DNA of 5,344 nt from CAYUEQ01 sp964443805 (GTDB taxonomy: Bacteria > Bacillota_I > Bacilli_A > RF39 > UBA660): contig CAYUEQ010000054.1 in assembly GCA_964443805.1 (NCBI GenBank), positions 1 through 5,344 of the forward strand, given 5' to 3'. Every line of letters begins with the position of its first letter. The stretch's first letter is position 1. The notes under the pieces are model-generated. The model did no database searches and was not told the origin of the DNA. It worked only from the letters and a program-made list of their open reading frames with translations. Positions 1-5,344 of the stretch are shown here, one piece after another. A program made the position numbers and the translations under genes.

Positions 1-55
1 AAAAGAGGATAAAAGTGATGATTGATATAATTATTGGTACTTTATATTTCTTCAT
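1..55 (-). CDS. Start of an unidentified membrane-anchored or secreted protein, cut by the window edge
   Basis: Only the first 18 codons are present. Translation begins MKKYKVPIII and continues with a run of hydrophobic residues (SIITFILF), so the product starts with two lysines followed by a membrane anchor or signal peptide. The start is well supported by a near-perfect ribosome binding site, AAGGAGG at 62-68, six bases before the ATG at 53-55. The gene lies just downstream of the terminator that closes the ABC operon, so it probably has its own promoter. Nothing can be said about its function from so short a piece. Confidence 0.7.
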   Translation of the reverse strand, partial: MKKYKVPIIISIITFILF

Positions 56-78
56 CTTTATCCTCCTTTTAATATGTA

Positions 79-107
79 AATTTATCAGTTTTGTAGAGTT
101 ATTTCAA
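79..107 (-). promoter_or_regulatory. Candidate promoter for the left-edge gene
   Basis: On the minus strand a TTGAAA (102-107, five of six matches to the -35 consensus) is followed after exactly 17 bases by TAAATT (79-84, four of six matches to the -10). It lies between the operon terminator and the ribosome binding site of the left-edge gene, where a promoter is expected. The -35 slightly overlaps the terminator T-tract. In DNA this AT-rich such matches arise easily, so confidence is modest. Confidence 0.35.
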
Positions 108-134
108 CAAAAACAAAAACGACATTTGTCGTTT
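105..134 (-). terminator. Intrinsic terminator of the ABC operon
   Basis: A perfect 7-bp inverted repeat (AAACGAC at 117-123 with GTCGTTT at 128-134) closes a four-base loop. On the minus strand it is followed by the T-rich run TTGTTTTTGTTG (105-116). It begins 12 bases after the stop codon of the 169-residue gene. No T-tract follows it on the plus strand, so it acts on minus-strand transcription only. Confidence 0.8.
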
Positions 135-146
135 CTGTAAGATTTA

Positions 147-656
147 TTAAAGAGTTTTTGATTTTTCTAATTTTGTATATCTATTATTGTTGATTTCAAA
201 AGTTTCTACTGCACCACCAAGAATATTTTGGATTTCATCTTGTTGCATTTGTGATAATGCTGATATATCCCAGTATTCAGTTATGTTATTTTTTCGATTA
301 TCTTCTACTTGTTCAGCTTTAGAAAGTCTTTGAACAAGTCTTTCTAATTTATTATAAGAATTGGTTTTTTCATCATATTGAAGAATAATTGAATCCAACT
401 TTGTTAAATCTTTATATTCAAAAGATAACTCTTCTGGTTCGTATGGATAAAGACCTTCCATTTCTTCAAAATCTATATATGGATTATCTAGTTGATTTTT
501 ATAATTGATATAATTAGATAATTTTGCATAGTAATGTTCTTTAACCTTTCCTTCATCATTTGTTCTTCTTTTTACAACTTTTTGTTCCCTTGATATAGTT
601 ACAGGTATTTCAACTGGGAATAATTTTTCTAATAATACTACTTCTTTATTTTCCAT
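147..656 (-). CDS. Unrecognised 169-residue soluble protein, last gene of the ABC operon
   Basis: I do not recognise this protein. It begins MENKEVVLLEKLFPVEIPVT and is hydrophilic, with no signal peptide or membrane segment, so it should be cytoplasmic. The first half holds a basic KVVKRRT patch, a tyrosine/asparagine-rich stretch (YYAKLSNYINYKNQ, about residues 42-55) and an acidic segment rich in EE and YPYEPEE (about 63-76). Residues ~80-125 look helical and charged and could form a short coiled coil. Its own ribosome binding site (GGGAGGAAG, 663-671) lies in the 15-base gap behind the permease stop, so it is co-transcribed with the exporter. A terminator follows directly. Possible roles such as a partner of the transporter or a passenger cannot be separated from the sequence. 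The coding call is secure; the function is unknown. Confidence 0.85.
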   Translation of the reverse strand: MENKEVVLLEKLFPVEIPVTISREQKVVKRRTNDEGKVKEHYYAKLSNYINYKNQLDNPYIDFEEMEGLYPYEPEELSFEYKDLTKLDSIILQYDEKTNSYNKLERLVQRLSKAEQVEDNRKNNITEYWDISALSQMQQDEIQNILGGAVETFEINNNRYTKLEKSKTL

Positions 657-671
657 TTTTTTCTTCCTCCC

Positions 672-1979
672 TCAGCTTTTTACAGCTGTAATTATTTTTT
701 TAAACAAGTTGTCTGATGAGTAATTTAATATACCTACTTTATAGATTTTTAATCCATAGTGATATAAAATTACTATTGCTCCTATTGTTATTGTAATAGA
801 TATTAACATATCTATTACTGAAAATTGCCCTAGTATCAGTAATGCTGGTGCTAGTATTGCTGATACAAAAGGTATATATCCAATAATTTTAATGAATAAT
901 GATCCATCAAACATACCTGCCATCATTGATATATAATAACTAAACATTAGAATTAACATAGTAGGCATTTGCATTTGTTGAAAATCTTCCATACTAGTAG
1001 TCATTGATGCTAACACTCCAGATAGTAACGAAAATGCTAGAAATGTTAGTAACATTAATATTAACACAAGTGGTATCAAAATAGGTAACGAATCGATAAA
1101 ACCAGTAGACTTTATGGCATCAAATGTTGGTCCTAGATATGTTTCTATATCAGTTAATAAATTATTACCAGTAGATAACACTCTAATTATTAATCCTGCT
1201 ATCAAACTTAGTAATAGAATCGCTCCTTGAATAATTACAAATAAATTATTTGATATTACTTTACTAAATAAGTGCGTTTTAGCAGAGACATTTGTTAAAA
1301 TTATTTCCATTCCTTTTGATGTTTTTTCTTCATTAATTTCAGTTCCAATAAATTGAACTGCAAATATCGCAAGCATGAAGAAGGGTAATATTATGATTGG
1401 AAAAACTGTACTCATTACCATAGACATCGATGAATCTAAATCTCTTTCATCGCTTAATGTTTGTAATACAAATTCAACATCAGTATAAATCTTAGCTAGT
1501 TCACTTTTATCTAATGTAGTAGATTCCATCGCATAACGCATCTTAGCATTGTTGATTGAACTTAATAAGACTTGGGTTATGAGATCTTCTGCTATATTAT
1601 AACTTATTATCGATGTTCTAGCTATATTTTTGGAATCTTCTTTTATTAAAACTAATAGATCGTTATTTTCTTCAATTATCTTTTTTGCTTCTTTTTCTGT
1701 ACCTTCATATTTTTTAATCTCATAAGTAATTGATCCCATACTAGATTCTTTTACATTATTGAAATTAAGTTCTAGATAGTCATAGAGTATATTAGTTTCG
1801 TCAATAACTAATATTTCATTCTTTTCGTTAAAATCTCCACCAAATGTTTTTATTATATTATCAATATTTATTAATCCAATAATTAAAATTGCTATAACAA
1901 TATTAATAACTACAAACCATTTACTTTTAATTTTTTTATCTAAGCTATTTTTAGTAAGTAACCATAATTTACTTTTCAT
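672..1979 (-). CDS. ABC-2 type transporter permease, NatB/YhaP-like
   Basis: This is the membrane subunit of an ABC exporter, paired with the ATPase encoded just upstream. With the start at 1979 it is 435 residues. One N-terminal membrane helix (about 21-38) is followed by a large extracytoplasmic domain (about 45-187). Then come about six hydrophobic segments (about 188-211, 245-267, 298-322, 338-357, 362-384 and 389-406). The motif EKTSKGMEIILTNVSAKT (218-235) after the second helix and YIPFVSAILAPALL (368-381) are typical of the NatB/YhaP branch of ABC-2 permeases (family knowledge). I chose the ATG at 1979, not the in-frame GTG (1988) or ATG (1985) upstream, because AGGTGA lies five bases before it. 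It overlaps the ATPase gene by 11 bases, suggesting translational coupling. The exported substrate cannot be read from sequence; sodium, as for NatAB, is only one possibility. Confidence 0.9.
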   Translation of the reverse strand: MKSKLWLLTKNSLDKKIKSKWFVVINIVIAILIIGLINIDNIIKTFGGDFNEKNEILVIDETNILYDYLELNFNNVKESSMGSITYEIKKYEGTEKEAKKIIEENNDLLVLIKEDSKNIARTSIISYNIAEDLITQVLLSSINNAKMRYAMESTTLDKSELAKIYTDVEFVLQTLSDERDLDSSMSMVMSTVFPIIILPFFMLAIFAVQFIGTEINEEKTSKGMEIILTNVSAKTHLFSKVISNNLFVIIQGAILLLSLIAGLIIRVLSTGNNLLTDIETYLGPTFDAIKSTGFIDSLPILIPLVLILMLLTFLAFSLLSGVLASMTTSMEDFQQMQMPTMLILMFSYYISMMAGMFDGSLFIKIIGYIPFVSAILAPALLILGQFSVIDMLISITITIGAIVILYHYGLKIYKVGILNYSSDNLFKKIITAVKS

Positions 1980-2868
1980 ATGCATCACCTACTTTGTCAA
2001 CAAATATTTCATTTAAGCTTGGTTCTTCAACCACAAACTTAGTTATGTTTTTACATTTTTTTATGTACTTAAATACCTCTTCTGTAATACTAGAATCACT
2101 AATTTTAACTTCTATCTCAGTGCCTTTTTTTGTTACTGAAATTACTCCATTAATTTTTTCTAATTGTTTTTTATCTACATCTCCAGCTATAATTATATTC
2201 TTCTTGCGGTATTTAGTTTTAATATCTTTCATTTTACCTGATAAGATGTTTTTTCCTTTTACTAGAATTACTAATTTCTCACAAAATAATTCAACATGAT
2301 CCATTCGGTGAGTAGAAAATATTATAATTGATCCATTATTTTTTAATTCTCTAATTGCTTCTTTAAACATCTCAATATTAATTGGATCAAGACCTGCAAA
2401 TGGTTCATCTAATATTAATAGTTCTGGTTTATGAATAACTGCTGTTATAAATTGAATTTTTTGTTGATTACCTTTAGATAATTCTTTAATCTTTTTATCT
2501 TTATATTCAGTTATATTAAATCTATCTAACCAATAATCTAATTCCTTATTTATTGTTTTACTATCCATACTTTTTAATTTAGCATAGTATTCTACTTGTT
2601 CTTTTACTGTTAGTTTGGTTAGTAAACTTCTCTCTTCAGTTAAAAAACCAATATTATCAGTAATCGAATAATCAATTGTTTTATTATTTAATGTAACTGT
2701 ACCTTCTTCTGGTTCTAATAGTCCCATAATAACTCTAAAAGTTGTTGTTTTACCACTACCATTTATACCTAAAAGACCAAATATTTCTCCTTTAGATACA
2801 GTAAATGATAAATCATCTACAGCTTTGAGACTACCATAACTTTTTGAAATGTGTTCTACTTTTAGCAT
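1969..2868 (-). CDS. ABC transporter ATP-binding protein, NatA/YhaQ-like
   Basis: This is the cytoplasmic ATPase that powers the adjoining permease. Counting from the ATG at 2868 (299 residues), Walker A is GINGSGKT (34-41), the signature is LSKGNQQ (130-136), Walker B is LLILDEP (150-156) with catalytic Glu155, and the switch histidine is His187. The usual Q-loop glutamine is replaced by glutamate within GFLTEERS, which is common in the NatA/YhaQ branch. After the ATPase core there is a ~80-residue C-terminal domain (from about residue 218). That extension and the overall length resemble YhaQ more than the shorter NatA. An in-frame ATG exists at 2886, but it has no ribosome binding site and lies upstream of the predicted transcription start. 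The ATG at 2868 has AGGGAG six bases upstream. First gene of the operon. Confidence 0.93.
   Translation of the reverse strand: MLKVEHISKSYGSLKAVDDLSFTVSKGEIFGLLGINGSGKTTTFRVIMGLLEPEEGTVTLNNKTIDYSITDNIGFLTEERSLLTKLTVKEQVEYYAKLKSMDSKTINKELDYWLDRFNITEYKDKKIKELSKGNQQKIQFITAVIHKPELLILDEPFAGLDPINIEMFKEAIRELKNNGSIIIFSTHRMDHVELFCEKLVILVKGKNILSGKMKDIKTKYRKKNIIIAGDVDKKQLEKINGVISVTKKGTEIEVKISDSSITEEVFKYIKKCKNITKFVVEEPSLNEIFVDKVGDAYEK
1985..1990 (-). promoter_or_regulatory. Ribosome binding site that fixes the permease start
   Basis: AGGTGA on the minus strand sits five bases before the ATG at 1977-1979 and inside the 3' end of the ATPase gene. The alternative starts at 1985 and 1988 overlap this site and so cannot use it. 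The arrangement fits translational coupling between ATPase and permease. Confidence 0.7.
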
Positions 2869-2874
2869 ATATTT

Positions 2875-2880
2875 CTCCCT
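2875..2880 (-). promoter_or_regulatory. Ribosome binding site that fixes the ATPase start
   Basis: AGGGAG on the minus strand lies six bases before the ATG at 2866-2868. It falls inside the reading frame opened by the earlier ATG at 2886, showing that the longer form is probably not made. Confidence 0.75.
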
Positions 2881-2887
2881 ACTCATA

Positions 2888-2916
2888 ATTATATCATATT
2901 TATTTAATCTATTTAA
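2888..2916 (-). promoter_or_regulatory. Promoter of the ABC operon
   Basis: A perfect -10 hexamer TATAAT occupies 2888-2893 on the minus strand. The best -35 at 17-base spacing is weak (TTAAAT, 2911-2916, three of six). Transcription would begin near 2881, right at the ribosome binding site, giving a leader of only about 13 bases. The 75-base gap between this operon and the protease gene shows no convincing terminator, so read-through from the protease gene is possible. Confidence 0.55.
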
Positions 2917-2961
2917 CTTATTTTTATTAGTTCTTTGGATTGTTTTTTAGTAATATTCAAT

Positions 2962-3969
2962 TTATAAATCTTCTAATTTTTCTAATGCTTCTTTAAAAGT
3001 TGAAACTCCGATTATTTTAATATCGTAATTATTATTTTGAGCAACTTTTCTTGCTTCGGCTAAGTTTTCTTCAGGGCAGATAAATACGTCTGCTTTATTT
3101 TTAACAGCACCAATTAATTTGTATTTAACTCCTCCTATTTCTCCAACATTACCCTCTTCATCAATTGTTCCAGTACCAATTATATTCTTACCTTTACTAA
3201 TATCTTCATTGACTAAGTGATTGTAAATACTTAGTGCCATAATTAAACCTCCAGATGATCCCGACTCACTTGCTTTACTATTTATTTTTATTTCTGGATT
3301 TGTTTCATAATCATAGGTACTTATAATACTTATACCAGTTTTTAAACTACCATCCATTAATATTACTTCGGCAGTTGCTTCTGTTTTTTTATTATTTCTT
3401 AAGACTTCTAACTCTATTACATCACCAACATTTAATGATTCTACTATTTCTAAGTACTGAGTTAATGAAGTTATTTTTATGTTATTAGCACTAACAATAA
3501 CGTCATATAATTCTAATGTTGTATTTGATCCTTCATGAATATAGATAATATGATTATTAGTACTAGTTATTTTTATCTCTTTATCTGCTAATTTATAGGC
3601 ATTAATTAAGGCATCATCTATCGATTTTTCCATAAATATTTGATCTCTTTTTATCATATCATCGACGGATTCATCTTCTAGTGTTACATCACTTGTTTTT
3701 ACTAAATCCCAATTAGGGATTACATAAGAAGCCAAAATAAAAGGAATTGATCCTCTTACCATTGACACATAAGCCATTTGGAATTTACCATCTTTTTCTT
3801 GCCTTTCTTCAATAACTATCCTTTTATCTAAATCTACCGCTCCACCAGGAGTATAGATTAAAAATGGAAACTGAACCCAAAATACAGCTATAATTAATAT
3901 CATTGTTAGTAAAAACTTATAGTTTTCTTTTATATAATTTTTGAAGTTTTCATATATTTTAATATGCAA
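2962..3969 (-). CDS. ylbL: Membrane-anchored PDZ-Lon serine protease (YlbL/SepM family)
   Basis: The product is a serine protease tethered to the membrane with its catalytic part outside the cell. In Bacillus subtilis YlbL (DdcP) clears the SOS division inhibitor YneA; in streptococci SepM trims a competence peptide (family knowledge). It has 335 residues, close to the family norm. Domains in order: membrane helix (about 19-38), the family motif TPGGAVDL (40-47), a PDZ-like domain (about 118-205) and a Lon-type proteolytic domain (about 206-330). The catalytic dyad is inferred as Ser239 in GSSGG (237-241), equivalent to GPSAG of Lon, and Lys284 in GGVKYK (279-284). The start is a TTG at 3967-3969, backed by AGGTGA five bases upstream; the next in-frame ATG lies inside the membrane helix and would destroy it. 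It is divergent from the ylbJ-family gene. The actual substrate here is unknown. Confidence 0.9.
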   Translation of the reverse strand: MHIKIYENFKNYIKENYKFLLTMILIIAVFWVQFPFLIYTPGGAVDLDKRIVIEERQEKDGKFQMAYVSMVRGSIPFILASYVIPNWDLVKTSDVTLEDESVDDMIKRDQIFMEKSIDDALINAYKLADKEIKITSTNNHIIYIHEGSNTTLELYDVIVSANNIKITSLTQYLEIVESLNVGDVIELEVLRNNKKTEATAEVILMDGSLKTGISIISTYDYETNPEIKINSKASESGSSGGLIMALSIYNHLVNEDISKGKNIIGTGTIDEEGNVGEIGGVKYKLIGAVKNKADVFICPEENLAEARKVAQNNNYDIKIIGVSTFKEALEKLEDL

Positions 3970-3974
3970 TCAAA

Positions 3975-3980
3975 TCACCT
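3975..3980 (-). promoter_or_regulatory. Ribosome binding site supporting the TTG start of ylbL
   Basis: AGGTGA on the minus strand is five bases before the TTG at 3967-3969. No in-frame ATG is available nearby, so this site decides the start. Confidence 0.7.
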
Positions 3981-3987
3981 ATTTAAT

Positions 3988-3993
3988 TATAAC
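3988..3993 (+). promoter_or_regulatory. Possible -10 element for the ylbJ-family gene
   Basis: TATAAC on the plus strand matches five of six -10 bases and lies 16 bases before the start codon. It overlaps the minus-strand -10 of ylbL (3986-3991). No good -35 is seen at 16-18 bases, and no sequence resembling a sporulation SigE promoter was recognised, so this is tentative. Confidence 0.3.
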
Positions 3994-4000
3994 AAACATT

Positions 4001-4005
4001 GGAGA
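4001..4005 (+). promoter_or_regulatory. Ribosome binding site that fixes the ylbJ-family start
   Basis: GGAGA ends four bases before the ATG at 4010-4012. The longer reading frame opening at ATG 3941 has no such site, overlaps the 5' end of ylbL and would add 23 residues that do not fit the family. Confidence 0.7.
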
Positions 4006-4009
4006 AATT

Positions 4010-4966
4010 ATGAAAAATTCTGTTAAAAATACATTTTATTTAACAATCTTAGTACTTGTTTTAATAATTATTATGTTTAATTCTAACTTGATACTAAATC
4101 AAGTTCTTTTTGCAATAGATTTATGGGTTCATAAAGTATTTCCATCTTTATTTCCTTTTTTTATTATCAGTAATTTTTTAATCAATTATGGAATGGTTGA
4201 TCTTTTAGGTTTTTATTTTCATAATATTATGAACAAATTATTTAAAATAAAAGGCGAAACAGCATTTATTTTTTTTATGGCTTTAATATCTGGTTTACCA
4301 AGTAATGCAAAATACACAAAAGAAATGTTAAAAAGCGGCTATATAAACGATGATGAGGCGAGTAAAATATTAGCTTTTACTTGTTTTTCAAACCCCCTAT
4401 TTATTACAAACATGGCTTTATATGTATTTGGTAGTTTAAATTATGCAGTAATTATCATAGCAGCTCATTATATAGGAAATGTTTTTGTTGGTTTAACAAT
4501 CAGAAACTATCGACCTTCTAAATACATTAAAAGCAACAAGTCTTTAATTACAATATTTAATGAATTAGAAAGAAAAAAATTAACCTTTGGTGAATGTTTT
4601 AGTAAGGCATTAGAATCATCTATTAACACTTTATTACTTATTTTAGGTACAATTGCTTCATTTATTATTATTAGTGCTGTAATCAATGAAATTATAACTC
4701 TACCACCTTTATTAAATGCAATATTAAAAGGAAGCTTGGAACTAACACAAGGTTTAAATAATTTAAAGACTTTACAACATAGTAATTATATTAAAGGTTT
4801 ATTATTTGTAAGTTTCCTTTCATTTGCTGGATTTAGTGTACATATGCAAATAAAAAGTATCATAAATGATACTTTAATCAAATTTAATATATTTTTTATT
4901 TCTCGTTTCTTTCATATTATTTATTCAAGCTTAATTTTCACAATACTTTTTTATTTAATAATATAG
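4010..4966 (+). CDS. ylbJ: YlbJ-family integral membrane protein (SpoVV-like)
   Basis: This is a polytopic membrane protein of the nucleoside-recognition/Gate-domain type. In Bacillus subtilis YlbJ (SpoVV) is made in the mother cell and moves dipicolinic acid across the outer forespore membrane (family knowledge). From the ATG at 4010 it has 318 residues, shorter than the ~400 of the Bacillus protein. Visible hallmarks are KVFPSLFPFFIISNFL (42-57), the loop SGLPSNAKYTKEML (94-107), FSNPLFITNMAL (126-137), the second-half LELTQGLNNL (243-252) and SFAGFSVHMQIKS (271-283). Pairs of hydrophobic segments flank each. A charged cytoplasmic stretch (about 165-195) separates the two halves. The gene is divergent from ylbL and ends four bases before a broken minus-strand gene, with no terminator visible. 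Whether the host sporulates cannot be seen here, so transport of another small molecule remains possible. Confidence 0.85.
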   Translation: MKNSVKNTFYLTILVLVLIIIMFNSNLILNQVLFAIDLWVHKVFPSLFPFFIISNFLINYGMVDLLGFYFHNIMNKLFKIKGETAFIFFMALISGLPSNAKYTKEMLKSGYINDDEASKILAFTCFSNPLFITNMALYVFGSLNYAVIIIAAHYIGNVFVGLTIRNYRPSKYIKSNKSLITIFNELERKKLTFGECFSKALESSINTLLLILGTIASFIIISAVINEIITLPPLLNAILKGSLELTQGLNNLKTLQHSNYIKGLLFVSFLSFAGFSVHMQIKSIINDTLIKFNIFFISRFFHIIYSSLIFTILFYLII

Positions 4967-4969
4967 GTA

Positions 4970-5180
4970 TTATTCAAGGGTTAGGACAACACGAAAACCA
5001 TCGTAGGGAAACGATTTACCACTACCTTGAGTATACCAAGAGACTCCCAGTTCACCATATAGATCTTTTCTGTCTTTGAAGGTAAATATTACATTATTAA
5101 CTCCTAAAAACTGATGATTCTTAGCTGTAATTTTATCCCTTTTATTCTCATATAGAATAAAGTTCTATACATAATCTAGG
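4970..5180 (-). pseudogene. C-terminal remnant of a broken gene, possibly an FGE/C-type-lectin-fold protein
   Basis: Read on the minus strand, an open frame runs 64 codons from 5164 to a TAA at 4970-4972. It contains no ATG, GTG or TTG start with a ribosome binding site near its beginning and is closed upstream by a TAG (5165-5167), so it is a fragment. The translation contains KDRKDLYGELGVSWYTQGSG and ends DGFRVVLTLE. A C-terminal GFRVV with a strand-forming tail is characteristic of formylglycine-generating-enzyme-like (sulfatase-modifying factor) and related lectin-fold surface proteins; the match here is short and the family call is inferred. The DNA looks coding in composition only down to about 5165, and 5166-5180 belongs to no clear frame. 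Upstream it abuts a truncated group II intron, suggesting that one deletion or recombination removed the rest of both. Confidence 0.55.
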
Positions 5181-5321
5181 AGACTTTAAGGTGAAACCAT
5201 CGCTTCAGCTTCCTTAAGACCCTTTTGTCACCAAAAACGCCCTTGCCTATAGCTTATCTTCCCATTAGCTAGGTGATAGGTTTTCTTTCAAACCATTGGC
5301 TCGGCAACATGCCTCGCAAAC
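5181..5321 (-). mobile_element. Truncated group II intron, 5' end of domain I only
   Basis: On the minus strand, blocks resembling the start of bacterial group II introns occur in the right order: GGCATG near the 5' end (5309-5314), a hairpin GGTTT/AAACC (5290-5294 with 5279-5283), and a hairpin TAGCT/AGCTA (5267-5271 with 5250-5254). Next come CAAGGGCG, a hairpin TTTTG/CAAAA closed by the GNRA tetraloop GTGA (5223-5236), then AAGGAAGC, and a closing stem TTAAGG/CCTTAA (5212-5217 with 5186-5191). In intact introns as I recall them, the conserved GAGGAACACGAA follows GGTCT. Here the similarity stops at AGTCT (5181). Everything after that, including the rest of domain I, the reverse transcriptase domain IV and domains V-VI, is absent. 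The inferred 5' splice site is A|GTTTG at 5322/5321. The element cannot splice alone. The 23 bases beyond it (5322-5344) hold no recognisable gene. Confidence 0.75.
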
Positions 5322-5344
5322 TAAAAAGGATTATTTTAAATACG

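Larger units (their letters stand above)
3986..4014 (-). promoter_or_regulatory. Extended -10 promoter of ylbL
   Basis: On the minus strand TGTTATAAT (3986-3994) is a consensus extended -10 element (TGnTATAAT). A -35-like TTCATA (4009-4014, four of six) lies 17 bases upstream and overlaps the start codon of the divergent gene. Transcription would begin near 3979-3980, at the ribosome binding site, so the mRNA leader would be only about ten bases. Confidence 0.6.

Noticed and set aside
1994..2299. A 101-codon plus-strand open frame opposite the ABC ATPase gene
   Set aside because: It lies wholly antisense to a gene with intact Walker A, signature and Walker B motifs and has no ribosome binding site. 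It is a shadow of that gene.
3941..4009. A longer N-terminus for the YlbJ-family protein starting at ATG 3941
   Set aside because: It lacks a ribosome binding site, overlaps the 5' end of ylbL and crosses the divergent promoter region; GGAGA before 4010 supports the shorter form.
5000..5014. A small hairpin (ATCGT/ACGAT) as a terminator after the YlbJ-family gene
   Set aside because: The stem is only five base pairs, has no T-tract on the plus strand and sits within the coding remnant.
5111..5117. CTGATGA on the plus strand as a hammerhead ribozyme core
   Set aside because: No matching GAAA core and no flanking stems are found, and the bases lie in the coding-like remnant.
5228..5276. A pseudoknot between TCACC and GGTGA on the minus strand
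   Set aside because: The five-base complementarity is real, but the TCACC bases are better used in the adjacent stem and GTGA reads as a GNRA tetraloop; probably chance.
5181..5321. A riboswitch, tmRNA, RNase P RNA, SRP RNA or HEARO-type RNA
   Set aside because: The conserved cores I know for these were not found, whereas five successive elements fit group II intron domain I.
4970..5344. A diversity-generating retroelement, because a GFRVV-type C-terminus lies beside a retroelement-like RNA
   Set aside because: No reverse transcriptase, accessory gene or template/variable repeat pair is present, and the fragment lacks the asparagine-rich codons expected of a template. The RNA matches a group II intron instead.

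Overview
The window is strongly AT-rich, uses ATG and TTG starts with AGGAGG-type ribosome binding sites, and reads UGA as a stop (the permease gene ends in TGA, followed at once by the next gene's ribosome binding site). Together with a YlbL-type protease and a YlbJ-type membrane protein, this points to a low-GC Bacillota genome (Bacilli or Clostridia), perhaps an uncultured gut lineage. It argues against code-4 mycoplasmas. The lineage is an inference.

Region 1-2916 holds the first base pairs of a gene running off the left edge, then a compact minus-strand transcription unit read right to left. It has a promoter with a perfect TATAAT, an ABC ATPase, its ABC-2 type permease (translationally coupled by an 11-base overlap), an unrecognised 169-residue protein, and a clear intrinsic terminator. 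The two ABC genes make a complete two-component exporter of the NatAB/YhaQP kind. The third gene is an orphan carried with it.

Region 2962-4966 holds a divergent pair: a membrane-anchored PDZ-Lon protease (ylbL family, TTG start, minus strand) and a YlbJ-family polytopic membrane protein (plus strand). They are separated by only 40 bases and have overlapping -10 sequences. In Bacillus subtilis ylbJ and ylbL lie close together on one strand, so this looks like a rearranged relic of the same neighbourhood.

Region 4967-5344 contains no intact gene. Read on the minus strand it begins with the first ~141 nucleotides of a bacterial group II intron (domain I only), recognised from several conserved hairpins and sequence blocks. 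The intron is cut off abruptly and followed by the C-terminal ~64 codons of a broken gene ending in GFRVVLTLE, resembling the end of formylglycine-generating-enzyme/C-type-lectin-fold proteins. It looks like a recombination or deletion scar. This small non-coding end is the most unusual part of the window; the rest is ordinary chromosomal content with some interesting start-site and promoter architecture.
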